Assembly (NCBI GenBank): GCA_963576565.1
Contig: OY755047.1
Location: 21,211,171-21,275,170 of the forward strand
From: Aspidapion aeneum
Taxonomy: Eukaryota > Arthropoda > Insecta > Coleoptera > Brentidae
Reading direction: 5' to 3'
Length of the DNA stretch: 64,000 nt
The stretch's first letter is position 1, and each line of letters opens with the position of its first letter. A model generated the notes under the pieces. It saw only the letters and a list, made by a program, of their open reading frames with translations. It ran no database searches and was not told the DNA's origin. Below are positions 12,275 through 21,787 of this stretch, piece by piece. A program made the position numbers and the translations under genes.

Positions 12275-12375
12275 AGAAACCACTCAAAAGTGAACCACAA
12301 TAGACCCACTGGTGGTCGTAGTGAAAGGGCTGTAAGGCCCACTCACATATAAACCATTATCAATCATCATCATCG
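12275..12375 (+). mobile_element. 3' tail of the RNase H-bearing LINE
   Basis: Contains ACAATAGACCCACTGGTGGT and GGCCCACTCACATATAAACC, then ends in TCATCATCATC repeats. The same tail occurs in the opposite orientation at 61077-61160, which fixes it as the 3' end of a dispersed family. Confidence 0.75.
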
Positions 12376-12419
12376 TGTTATGCGTAGCATGTACAAATAA
12401 ATTTTCTATGCAGCGTGCG

Positions 12420-12555
12420 AAAGATAGAGACAGATTAGAGTTGGAGAGAAAGAAATACACAGAGAGAAAGAGAGAGAGAGAGAATAGGAGGGAGAGAAAG
12501 AAATAGAGAGATAGAAATACACACAGACAGCGAGAGAGAGAGAGAGAGGGGGAAA
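12420..12555. repeat. GA-rich microsatellite
   Basis: Alternating GAGAGA and AGAAAGAAATAGAG tracts, paired with the 7105 microsatellite by shared flanks. Confidence 0.85.
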
Positions 12556-12619
12556 TAGAGATTTTTATTTAAAAAGTTATTCTTCGAATGCAATTTATAA
12601 TTGTTTTATTATAAATATT

Positions 12620-12745
12620 GTTAATCTACTTCTTTTAAAAAATGCGGGATGACCCTATTTTCATATAAGTGGTTTGACGTATATTGATAAGCTTGTTAAT
12701 CGATGTTTGCCCACCTTGAAACGGCAAGAAAATGCTCTACTTGAA
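12620..12745. repeat. Dispersed repeat, copy of 7250-7372
   Basis: Near-identical block including GGGATGACCCTATTTTCATA and TTGAAACGGCAAGAAAATGC. Confidence 0.85.
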
Positions 12746-12934
12746 TAACACATTTAAATATCTGTCAATTGTTTTAGTTAAATCGTTCGCTTATCGGCAG
12801 TTAATCTTGGAAAAATACTTATGTGAAGATAAAATATTATTATGTGTTTTTATAAAATTATGTGGGTTTTGCAAATAAAGAACGCTGGCTGATACAATAT
12901 CTAAGACATGCAGAACTTTCTATTTGGACTTTTT

Positions 12935-13062
12935 TTTTCTGTGGGCACGGTAGTGCCCCGCCAAGTTTGCGGCATCTGCTGAACCATCTTTTCTTGAAAC
13001 ATTTCAGCCCGTATTTGACCACTCACTCACTCACTTATGTATAGATCATCAAAATTCTACTG
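12935..13062 (+). mobile_element. Family C fragment
   Basis: GGGCACGGTAGTGCCCCGCC, AACATTTCAGCCCGTATTTG and TATAGATCATCAAAATTCTA are the family C landmarks seen at 37660, 42340 and 54210. Confidence 0.75.
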
Positions 13063-13084
13063 TACTTCCTACAGTTTCCGGAAT

Positions 13085-13182
13085 ATAGTAGACTACATTT
13101 TGCTTAATAATTTGTGATCTGTTTTCAATATCTCAGTATCATGGCTTCACTTGAAGTGTGCAATAGGCTAGCTAGGAAGGTA
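13085..13182 (+). mobile_element. Family A terminal fragment
   Basis: GAATATAGTAGACTACATTT followed by ATCATGGCTTCACTTGAAGT and the end GGCTAGCTAGGAAGGTA match the right end of family A. The CAGATCCGTCATGGATC that follows also flanks other family A fragments (41390, 60070). Confidence 0.75.
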
Positions 13183-13527
13183 TCAGATCCGTCATGGATC
13201 CATTTATTTTACCTAATTTTTAGATTATTTTGCGAAAGTCTTTCAAATTTTCAAAAACTAGTTTACAGTCAAAACTTTTCGACACTTCATTTGTTTAGAA
13301 TATTAAAAAATTGTTTGATACCTGCCTACTGGTAAAGTTAAAAGTTTATTTTAAAAGCGGCCAAAAAGGTTTATTTTAATTATCTGCCAAAAATGTTTGA
13401 TTGAAAAGTATAGCTACTCTAGGTTAGAGGCCCTGGATCACGTAGTTATATAAATGTACTACAAAAGCGTATTAAAACCATTAATAGAAAATGACTGTTA
13501 CAAGAGTTTCGGCATATTGGATTCAAA

Positions 13528-13563
13528 GAATGATTACACAACTTGTTCAAGTTGTGTAATCAT
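13528..13563. repeat. Perfect 17-bp hairpin
   Basis: AATGATTACACAACTTG, two T residues, then the exact complement CAAGTTGTGTAATCATT. It lies in the repeat that precedes a family D element. Confidence 0.9.
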
Positions 13564-13586
13564 TGATTGAAATGAACTCCAATCAC

Positions 13587-14067
13587 ATACGTCTTAAATA
13601 TATCTGTACTGCGAAAGAGCCCTTAAAGATAACTGCTACAAGCGTGCCAGCATGTTTGATTTCAAATTAACCCACGTATGGCTTGGATAAATTTAGGCTA
13701 CTGATAATGGGTGGTGCTGCGCTCTCAGTGCCATCTATTTTCTAAGTTTAAAAACATTTATTATCAGTTACCTTAGCATAAATACGTTTCAATTTCTATT
13801 AAAAAATGGCAGGTGAGCGGCTACGTCAGTTAACACAAGAAAAATAGCTTTGTCTTCCAAAAGTTCTAATATACAAAGAATTTTGTTAAATTTAAATCAA
13901 AAATAAAAATTAACCCCAATGTTGACAACGTCAAGTCAAGACACTGACAAATTGTCAACGTCATTTAAGTCCAATTGAATCCAATATGGCGGAACACTTG
14001 TAGCAGTAATTTACCATTAATGGTTTTGATACGCTTTAGCAGTGCAGATATATTTAAGACGTACGTG
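13587..14067. mobile_element. Family D terminal-inverted-repeat element
   Basis: Begins TACGTCTTAAATATATCTGT and ends with the complement (ACAGATATATTTAAGACGTA, allowing a few changes). It contains AACCATTAATGG and TTGTCAACGTCATTT-type blocks also found at 35043-35597. No ORF is present. Confidence 0.75.
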
Positions 14068-14099
14068 ACCCCAACGTAATGACTTGGATCAGGTTCATC

Positions 14100-15025
14100 A
14101 AAGGCTATCAAAACGGACGGGCCACGATCCTCCACTTTGTTGACGTCACATCCGGGGCTGATTTTTTTTTGATGGTCACGTTACGACACAGCTGATTGTC
14201 TTTAAAATATTGAAGTTGGAATGACGGTTCATGAATATTTAATTTTTTTAAGATTGTTTTTACTTTATTCTGGCAGAACAATTTTTTTTTAATGTATAGT
14301 AATCCTTAATTTTTCATAGCCGCTTCATTAGCTCACACAAAAATTAAGTTTAAAGCAGAAGCGAATGTGACAATCACAGATGACAAAGTCAAATACATGT
14401 CAAATATAACAGTTGGCATGTGTTACATAGCGGCTAATTTGAATTCAAAATATGGAATTCTAAATCTTGAAGATTTTAACCTTTTAATCATGTTGCTTCC
14501 TTACAAAGCTTTGGTGGAATATCGGGATGGTGTCTGAGACAATTTCAATGAAATTTTGCGGAAATCTGTAGTGCCATTTTGAAAATATCATAAAAAAACG
14601 TCCGACCTCCCATAAGACCCAATGTAAAATTCAGCCCCGGGAGAACAGCTGATTTTTTCAGGGTCGTGGCCTCTATTTTTGTATTGGCCTTGCTTGGATT
14701 AAAAAAGTAGACGCTTGTAATAAAATTTGACAGGGACTGCTTTATACTTAAATTTAAGAACTTTTTTTGGATCTTGCGACTTTTAGAAGACAAAGCCATT
14801 ATCTTTTGACTTAGCCGCTTATTTTGCGTATTTGTAAATAGATTAAACGGTATTTATCCTAAACTAACTGACAATAGGTGTCTTTGAGCTTAGAAAAGGA
14901 TGGCGCTAAGAGCACAGCACCCATTATCAGTAGCCTTAATTTATCCAAGCCATACGTTGAGGTTCAATTGAAATCCAATCCGGCACGCTTGTAGCAGTCA
15001 TTTTTAGAGGCTCTTTCCCAGTACA
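14100..15025. repeat. Further family D-related and unassigned repeat sequence
   Basis: Bases 14880-15020 repeat, in inverted order, the block TTATCAGTAGCC...ATCCAAGCCATACG and the GCACGCTTGTAGCAGTCATT block of 13587-13760. The intervening 14150-14650 shows an imperfect inversion (GGGGCTGATTTTTT near 14153 against AACAGCTGATTTTTTCAGGG near 14645). The minus ORF 14545-14799 is not recognisable and lies in this repeat. Confidence 0.5.
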
Positions 15026-15234
15026 GTTGTGTTTTTGTACTGGCGAGTGTACCCAACAGCTATTAGTCTATTTTGCTGGGATAAAAAAACTCATTAAAAA
15101 TACTAATACCGTACGATCGATGAAAAGGCAGACAAACCAAAAAAACAAAATCACAATGTAACGAGTATTCAAAAGCAGAAAGAATCAATAAATAATAGGC
15201 GAGACTTTTAAAAATAGTTTCAATGCAAATCCGT

Positions 15235-15620
15235 AGGTCACGGACTATAGTTGTTTTCTTTTATTTGCATTCGATCTTTTCATTGATCGATATTGTATAG
15301 CAGTGTTTTCGCCTGCTTTTGGTTTTTTGTTTCTCTCGTATCTCGGTAGATGGCGCCTCTTGCTGTAGTTCTCTCACTAATTACATTTAATTAGAGACAA
15401 AACCGTCTGATTAACTTTGCAAGATTTGTCACATTGACCAGCAGTGTTCTGAGGAGTCCCATAAGGACGAAACGGTTAACTGTCAACACTTATTAGGTGT
15501 CCATTAGATCTTGGACCCCCGTGAGGTTAAGCTTTCAGGCTACCCACGGAAAAATATAAGGGAAACAAAAAACTCCTTTTTGCCCGATTAGCCACGAAAC
15601 TTGTTTGATTTTTAAAACCG
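15235..15620 (+). mobile_element. Family E element
   Basis: Contains TTTTCATTGATCGATATTGT, CTCGTATCTCGGTAGATGGC, TAAGGACGAAACGGTTAACT, GGACCCCCGTGAGGTTAAGC and GATTAGCCACGAAACTTGTT in this order. The same series is seen at 29560-29970 and reversed at 25685-26100 and 29083-29385. It has no coding capacity. Confidence 0.8.
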
Positions 15621-16019
15621 AACCGAAAAGTTTTTGAGTTATGGGAAAGATAAACAAATATTTTTTTCTTGTGTTTGATGGATCAGGTCAGGTTCATAAT
15701 ATCATTATTTATTATATGAAACATGTACATTTTTTCAAGGTTGGGTGAATGAATTTTTGGATCATCCTGACATAAATAGTCTGCTGCTCAGACATTATAT
15801 TTATTTAGTTCGTTAATTGCTTGTCGTATTTATATTAGTGCTACTGAAAAATTAAATTTTTATCTGCATCCATACTACTTCAAGACGTTTTGCCCTAAAA
15901 AAATATATCAATTCTATTTCATGGCTTGTGAGTAATGTTTATTGCATTCTTGTACTTGAGGTTTCTTCAATAAATACGAAAACAGAATGTTATTTACGAA
16001 TAAAATTGATGACAAAGAG

Positions 16020-16991
16020 GTATAAGTAGTACCGACTTATTAGACTTTTTTTGCGATAAAACAGGAGCTACTGACACTCCCATTGCAACTATTTTACCTT
16101 AAAGCAACTATTAATGTATATGGTATTGTTAAAATTTCAGGCAGTTCTTCATTTATAATAATTAATTAATGAAATTCTTGTTATTTATTACTCCTAAAAC
16201 CATCTTTAAACGCTTTTTTCTGTTCTTCTGTTGAAAAAGAACCAGAACAAACTATGTCATCTCCAGTGGTAGGAAGGGGATAGATATTGACTTTAATATG
16301 TTCATTACAGGAATTCCTCTAATGGCCACATAATCTTAATTTGCCATTTATATTTTGTTCGAATTTCTTGAATAGGAGGAAAATAAATGTTCTTCAAATT
16401 TTGACTTTAAAGTAAGATTCTGTACTGTGAACTATGTGCTGGGTAGGCTTGTAATACGTTTTTGTCTTGATTAGTATTACTGGTATAAATATTTTTTTTT
16501 ACGGAAAAGTAGGAGCTGCTGACATTTCCAACATTAAAAAAATTTTGCCTCGAAGCAGTCCTTTATGTGTATGTATCGTTAGAATGTCCGTAAATTATTC
16601 ATCCATCCATAATAATTAAGTGTTTATATGCTTGTTATTTATCATCTCTAAAACCATCTTTAAACGTTTTTATCTGTTTTTCTGTTGAAGAAGAACCAAA
16701 ACAAACTATGTCATCTCCAGTGGCCGGACGGAGATAGAAATTTACTTTAATTTGGCCATTAACAGATTTCCGGTAATTGCCACATAATCGTAATTTGCCA
16801 TTTGGAAATTTTTTTCTTATTTCTCTAATATAATCCATTTTTATATTGACTTTTCCATGTTCCGTAAATAAAACGTCTCGCAAATTAAAACTAATAAAGT
16901 GGTTATTGTCCTCGATAGCCATAACTGCTAATTTCCGGATAAATGGATCGATAAACATTTTGATACTGAAATTAGTTATACGGCTTCTCAA
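16020..16991 (-). repeat. ~450-bp tandem duplication containing an unknown ORF
   Basis: Bases 16020-16450 and 16470-16940 are related copies. Shared landmarks are AGGAGCTACTGACACTCCCA against AGGAGCTGCTGACATTTCCA, and CTATGTCATCTCCAGTGG present in both. The right-hand copy keeps an ORF. In the left-hand copy the corresponding frame is truncated. Confidence 0.75.
16635..16991 (-). CDS. Hypothetical 118-residue protein in the right-hand copy
   Basis: An uninterrupted ORF from ATG at 16991 to the stop at 16635. It is basic, with no signal peptide or membrane segment. Landmarks are KLRLCGNYRKSVNGQIKVNF and PATGDDIVCFGSSSTEK near the C-terminus. I do not recognise the family. Its partner unit (16020-16450) preserves the C-terminal stretch (a DDIVCSGSFSTEEQ-like reading) but has lost the N-terminal part, which suggests that the reading frame has some age. 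It lies inside uex intron 7, on the same strand as uex. It could be a transposon-borne or captured gene, or chance. No promoter or poly(A) signal was pinned down. Confidence 0.4.
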   Translation of the reverse strand: MRSRITNFSIKMFIDPFIRKLAVMAIEDNNHFISFNLRDVLFTEHGKVNIKMDYIREIRKKFPNGKLRLCGNYRKSVNGQIKVNFYLRPATGDDIVCFGSSSTEKQIKTFKDGFRDDK

Positions 16992-16999
16992 GTAGACAA

Positions 17000-17770
17000 A
17001 CGGCCTGGCCTGGCTAAATTACTTCGGGACAATAGTGTTTAGGTATAACGTTTATTAAGAGGTCCCGCATCCCTTTGACATACTTGAGAACCCAGAGAAT
17101 TTGTGTTTCGAGATAAAAATCTTGACTGTTTCTCAGTCCCTGTCTCTTACTAACTAGGCTTTTTATATTTATCTCTCCTTTTATTCCAGTGTTTGGCTAG
17201 TTCTACAGATTTATCAGTAGAATGAATAACTGACAAAATTATTTGTTATGTCAGGCTCTCCATTTCGGCGAGGCATTTTCATACTAAGCTTTAAGGTCAC
17301 CTTTGCCTACGTAGGTGCTTTAGTGGGATGTCTGAAAGCTATCCAAACATATAGATGTTCCTAGCGTAAGCTGAAGGCCCTGAATACAATTGACTGATAT
17401 GTTTCCCCAGAAGTGGACACGCAACAACAAAAAAAACTAACCACAGAAAAAGATTGGACACCCACATAACCTACAGTGTAGGTACTCCGTAAACACGTAA
17501 GAAATGAGGACAAAATCACGAAAATATGCACAAACATTCTATCAGAAAATGTAAAAGTTATAATTTATTTTACTGTGGTTGAGCTGTTTAAAAACAAATG
17601 GCAAAATATAGTCTACTAAATTATGTCAAAAATTAGTTTTAAGAAATAAGTTCCGTTTCCGTATAGTTCGTAAAAAAAACTATTTATCATCATTTGACCC
17701 TGTACGACCTTGAAAAATCAAGACGTATTAGAAAAACCTTCTTGACGACTCGTTTTAGTGAAAAAAAAAA
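17000..17770. other. No recognised feature
   Basis: AT-rich intron sequence between the duplicated ORF and the LINE. I see no repeat landmark or conserved ORF. Confidence 0.5.
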
Positions 17771-17788
17771 TATATATATTTATCGGTT

Positions 17789-19879
17789 TCACAACGTTCT
17801 ACGTCTTCCGATACCCAATCTCCACTCGTTTCTGTTTGCCCATAATTCATCATCTAGGCCTCTTATTCTTATTTCACTATCTATTCCTTCTCTCCAGCTT
17901 CTCCTTGGTCTTCCTCGTTTTCTTCGGCCAGTTGGTTTCCATTGTAATATTTGTTTAGGTAGTCTTCCATCATCCATTCTTTGTACATGTCCGTACCACA
18001 CCAGTTGTTTTGTTCTTATATCATCCACTAGAGTACGTTCACCCACTGTCATAATTTCTCTTATTCTTTGATTGGTAACTCTTTCTCTTTTTGATTTCCC
18101 TGCTGCTCTTCTCCAATAGTCCATCTCCGTAGCGGAAAGCATTTTTTTTGTTCTATCTTTGATTGGCCATACTTCTGAGCCGTATGTAATAATACTTTTT
18201 ACAATGGTGTTATATATAAGCTTTTTGTTATGTTTTGATATACTTTGGTCCCAAATTATTCCATTTAATAAAGTTATTGCTTTTCTTCCTTGTACGTTTC
18301 TATCTTTTATAGCTTTGTCTAGTGTTCCGTCAGCTGTAATTTTTAGACCCAAGTATTTATACTCATCACAGGACTGAATTCGCTGCCCAGTATTTAAGAT
18401 TAGATCCTGTTTCGTTCCACCAATACACATATACTCTGTCTTATTGATATTAACCTCTAGTCCCCACTTATTGTACTCTTCTATTAGTTTTCGTGTCATA
18501 TATTCGAGGTCGTCATAATCCTGAGCCACCACTATCTGATCATCGGCGAAACATAAAGTATACAAGGTGGTTTCATTCAACGGAATTCCCATGTTTTGGC
18601 ATTTTCTCTTCCAGACTTTAAGGACCTGTTCCAAAGATATCTTGAAGAGCGTAGGCGAGATACAGCAACCTTGTTTAAGACCTTTATTTACTTGAAAGCC
18701 TTTGGTTAGTTTTGCTTTTATTTTAACTTTTGCCTTACTATTGCGGTATAACTCTTTGATGGCCTTAATTAGTTGTACGCTTATGTTTGTCTTTTCCAAC
18801 GCTTTCCAAAGTAGATTTAGTGGTATACTATCATATGCCTTCTGCAAATCTACGTAAAGCAGATGGAGCTCTTGTCCGTATGCCATTTTCTTTTCAATAA
18901 CTTGGGTTATACAAAAGAAATGATCTGAAGTCGATCTACCCGCCCTGAAACCAGCTTGTTCTTCTGCCTCCATATCTTTATATTCGCTCTCCACTTTATT
19001 TCTTATTATTTTGCCATATATTCTGCTTAGCGTACTAGTTACAGATATACCTCTATAATTGTCACATATATCTTTCCTTCCTTTTTTGTGTATTGTGGAT
19101 ATATATGACGTTTTCCACTTAGTTGGTACTACAGCTCCATTTAAATATCTTTGGAAAAGATTCCGTAATCTACAAAACAATTCTTCAGTGCCATATTTAA
19201 TAAGTTCAGATGGGATATTTCCGGGTCCGGCAGATTTACCGCTTTTTAAGGTTTTGCACACGTTTTTGACCTCAGATATTGTGAGGGGTACTGGAGATCC
19301 CATCGTTCTAATGATATTGTCTCTTTCGTCTTCCTTGAATTCTGCTCTATCTTCAGTTAAAAGTTTTTTAAAATGCTCATCCCATTCTTTGTCTGGTATT
19401 GGTGAAATAATATCTCTGCATGTTTCTTTTTTGATCGATCTTATAGTTTTCCAGCTTTCGGTACTTCTCCTACCTCCTAAGTAAGAATCTATTTTCTGGC
19501 ACTTTTGCATCCATGATTGATTCTTCTTATCACTGATCATTCTTCTCACCTTTGATTGCGCGATTTTGTATTCTTCTCTGCTTCTATCTGTCTTTTGGGA
19601 TAAGTACGTGTGATATAATTTCCTTTTTTCCTCTATTTCACTTTCAATCTCAGCATCCCACCAGTATGGTTTTGTTCTTTTAGGAGTTTCTTCCACTAAT
19701 CCTAGTGCTTCTTTTGCAGCTTGATGGATGCTTAATGTGATACATTCGTATTCCTCATCTGGGGTTTCACCTGAACTTGAATTAAGTTTTTCGTTCAGTC
19801 TCTTTTTGTATAAGTTTTTTACGCTGTCATGTTCTAGGCTTAGTAGATTATATCGACAGTGATCAATTTTCTCATTCAC
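17789..19879 (-). CDS. LINE reverse transcriptase part (696-residue ORF)
   Basis: Target-primed reverse transcription enzyme. The RT core runs from about residue 200 to 520. Motif A is YVDLQKAYDSI (~342-352), motif B is KGLKQGCCISPTLF (~399-412) and motif C is CFADDQIVVA (~443-452) with the catalytic aspartate pair. The C-terminal third has LVWYGHVQRMDDGRLP and RRKRGRPRRSW, typical of insect LINEs of this type. The first Met at 19879 is not the natural start: the sequence upstream (19880-20050) is open in the same frame and still encodes the end of the endonuclease, including the GSDHY stretch. No internal stop is present. Confidence 0.9.
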   Translation of the reverse strand: MNEKIDHCRYNLLSLEHDSVKNLYKKRLNEKLNSSSGETPDEEYECITLSIHQAAKEALGLVEETPKRTKPYWWDAEIESEIEEKRKLYHTYLSQKTDRSREEYKIAQSKVRRMISDKKNQSWMQKCQKIDSYLGGRRSTESWKTIRSIKKETCRDIISPIPDKEWDEHFKKLLTEDRAEFKEDERDNIIRTMGSPVPLTISEVKNVCKTLKSGKSAGPGNIPSELIKYGTEELFCRLRNLFQRYLNGAVVPTKWKTSYISTIHKKGRKDICDNYRGISVTSTLSRIYGKIIRNKVESEYKDMEAEEQAGFRAGRSTSDHFFCITQVIEKKMAYGQELHLLYVDLQKAYDSIPLNLLWKALEKTNISVQLIKAIKELYRNSKAKVKIKAKLTKGFQVNKGLKQGCCISPTLFKISLEQVLKVWKRKCQNMGIPLNETTLYTLCFADDQIVVAQDYDDLEYMTRKLIEEYNKWGLEVNINKTEYMCIGGTKQDLILNTGQRIQSCDEYKYLGLKITADGTLDKAIKDRNVQGRKAITLLNGIIWDQSISKHNKKLIYNTIVKSIITYGSEVWPIKDRTKKMLSATEMDYWRRAAGKSKRERVTNQRIREIMTVGERTLVDDIRTKQLVWYGHVQRMDDGRLPKQILQWKPTGRRKRGRPRRSWREGIDSEIRIRGLDDELWANRNEWRLGIGRRRTL

Positions 19880-20033
19880 TGTATCATCAAGATTTTGTAG
19901 ATGGAGGCTTCGGCCTTGATAAGGAAAGAGAATTTTGAACTCCAGAAAATAGTGATCACTTCCGCATGTTGATCCACGCTTTGTTCTGACATCTTGAATT
20001 TTTAGTTTTGTCTTTTGTTTAGTGATAAGATAA

Positions 20034-20696
20034 TCAATGACGGATTTCAGGGTTTTGTGAGGGTTTGGTCCAGGTATATTTGTGTATTTTCTTATGTTGG
20101 AAAAAACCGTTTTGGATTTTTAGGTCTAATTGCTCACATACTGTGATAAGCCGGTTTCCATTGTCATTAACAACATCTTCTCCATATTGGCCAACTGTCA
20201 GATCATTTACTCTGTTACCTGTTCTACTATTTAAATCTCCCAATATTACAATTTCTATAGATGTACTTACTGCTGATATTTCATTGTGGATTTCTTCAAA
20301 AAAATTGTCTTTCACGGCTACATTTGCATCGTCATTATACGCATAGATTCCAAAAATCGTAAGTCTCATTCCTTTTATTGTTATATTCATTCTTATTAGC
20401 CATTCATTTACTGCTTCCCAGTTGGTGATATATTTTCTAAATCTTTTGTTGACCAAAATAGATACTCCTTGTTGCGCATGTTTTTCTTTTGCCACTCCGC
20501 TATAGAAATGGTCATACTGTCCTAGGTTTTCAGATCCTTTTCCTTTCTTCTTCGTTTCTGTTAGTACAGCAAGGTCAACCTTCATTCTGCTGCACTCATG
20601 GACTATATCATTCACTTTTCGACTCATTCCTTGTACGTTCCATGTACCAAAAATCATATTCCTGTTTCTTTGCTTGGTTCGTCTTAGGTTTTTCAT
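20034..20696 (-). CDS. LINE apurinic-like endonuclease part
   Basis: A 220-residue ORF beginning MKNLRRTKQRNRNM. Motifs of the exonuclease/endonuclease/phosphatase fold are FGTWNVQGM (~16-24), LAVLTETKKKGKG (~43-55, with the metal-binding glutamate) and IVILGDLNSRTG (~149-160). The frame breaks near 20050, after ...HKYTWTKPSQNP. The last six residues before its stop are frameshift product, and the authentic continuation, with the catalytic SDH triad, is in the frame of the RT ORF. The enzyme nicks target DNA to prime reverse transcription. The start was chosen at the first Met ahead of the fold; the true translation start could lie further upstream. Confidence 0.85.
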   Translation of the reverse strand: MKNLRRTKQRNRNMIFGTWNVQGMSRKVNDIVHECSRMKVDLAVLTETKKKGKGSENLGQYDHFYSGVAKEKHAQQGVSILVNKRFRKYITNWEAVNEWLIRMNITIKGMRLTIFGIYAYNDDANVAVKDNFFEEIHNEISAVSTSIEIVILGDLNSRTGNRVNDLTVGQYGEDVVNDNGNRLITVCEQLDLKIQNGFFQHKKIHKYTWTKPSQNPEIRH

Positions 20697-21030
20697 TTCT
20701 TTCCGAGGCGTTTGATTGGGTTTTTTAACAGTGTACGTTTTTTCCGGGTATCAGAGAGTTAGTCTAATGCCCCAACCCCCAACCTGGAGGACCAGGTGAT
20801 TTTTGATCGAGGTTTTCTTCCCCTAGCCTTTGACGATTCCAACGCCGGTACTACAAGGCAGCATCTTCTTCTTTTATACTATCCCTAAAAGAAAGGGTTG
20901 CCACCTGCGCTATGATCACCGTACCGAGGTCCATCCTCTCCGCCTTTCATACCGATGTGGTCTTCTCCCGTAACCCTGGGAATGGGACCCTAAACAGGTG
21001 CTAACTCTCCGGGTCAGAGAGTAGTAGAAA
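20697..21030 (-). other. LINE 5' untranslated region
   Basis: Higher GC than the surrounding DNA, with CCCAACCCCCAACCTGGAGG and CCCTGGGAATGGGACCC. It ends near GGGTCAGAGAGTAGTAG, after which AT-rich flank resumes. It presumably carries the internal promoter, an inference from LINE biology. Confidence 0.6.
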
Positions 21031-21787
21031 AAAAAATACCAATGCAATAATAAATACCCAACAGATTCAGATCAAATTGAGATATTGTGCCCAAACAAAA
21101 CTTTAAAAAATGAAATCAAAGACTTTAATAAGTTTTTTCAAACACTTTAACTAACTTAGATTCAAAATAGACTAAGGACACGTAGAGTACAAGCTTTAAG
21201 GTTGTTTTTATTGCTGCCATAGCGCTATCGCGTTGTAAGTGACTAAAATTAAAAAGTGCCGGGATGAACGGTAAAAGGGTTTGGCAGGAAAGTTTACTGT
21301 GGAGGTTGCAATTCTTAAAATTTGTCGAGGAACTCTAATGGAAGCCAGTTTAATTCAAGAAGGCGACTATTTCTACTTGGAAAGCTATCGAATACTCGAA
21401 TACTGATTCACCTGCATACATCAATGTCTAACATTTATTAGATGTCTTAGAGAGAGGAAAGTATACCTAATATTGATTCTAGGATAAAAATAGAGGTGAC
21501 CTAACAAAGATAAATTAGGTTGGAAATTGCCCTTTCGCCCTCAAACAATAATAAACAAAAAAGTAAATCACGCCGGAAAACTATACAAAAATATAATTTT
21601 TTTTTGGAAAATTAAAGCGGAATTTACTGGAAATTCGTGACACTGTGCCAAAAATATTTTTTATTACGTCTGAGAAGCTTCGTCTAGGTTTATACGTATG
21701 TATGTATATTTAAATTAAAACTTTAAGTGAGACTACTTTTACGCGTATTTTCTGATAGCGTCATTGATTTGACAATATAAGGTAGTA

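Larger units (their letters stand above)
17775..21030 (-). mobile_element. Nearly complete RTE-like non-LTR retrotransposon (LINE)
   Basis: On the minus strand the order is: about 330 bases of GC-richer 5' sequence (20700-21030), an apurinic-type endonuclease, reverse transcriptase, and a 3' end at an A/T microsatellite (TATATATATTTTTTTTTT) at 17770-17780. There is no separate gag-like ORF and no RNase H. Endonuclease plus RT in a single frame, with a short repeat tail, fits the RTE group. The clade call is by architecture, not phylogeny. One frameshift near 20050 separates the two domains and otherwise the coding sequence is open for about 960 codons, so the copy is young. Confidence 0.85.

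Noticed and set aside
19059..19484. 141-residue plus-strand ORF, and other plus ORFs at 17694-18377 and 20065-20728
   Set aside because: They are antisense shadows of the LINE coding sequence.
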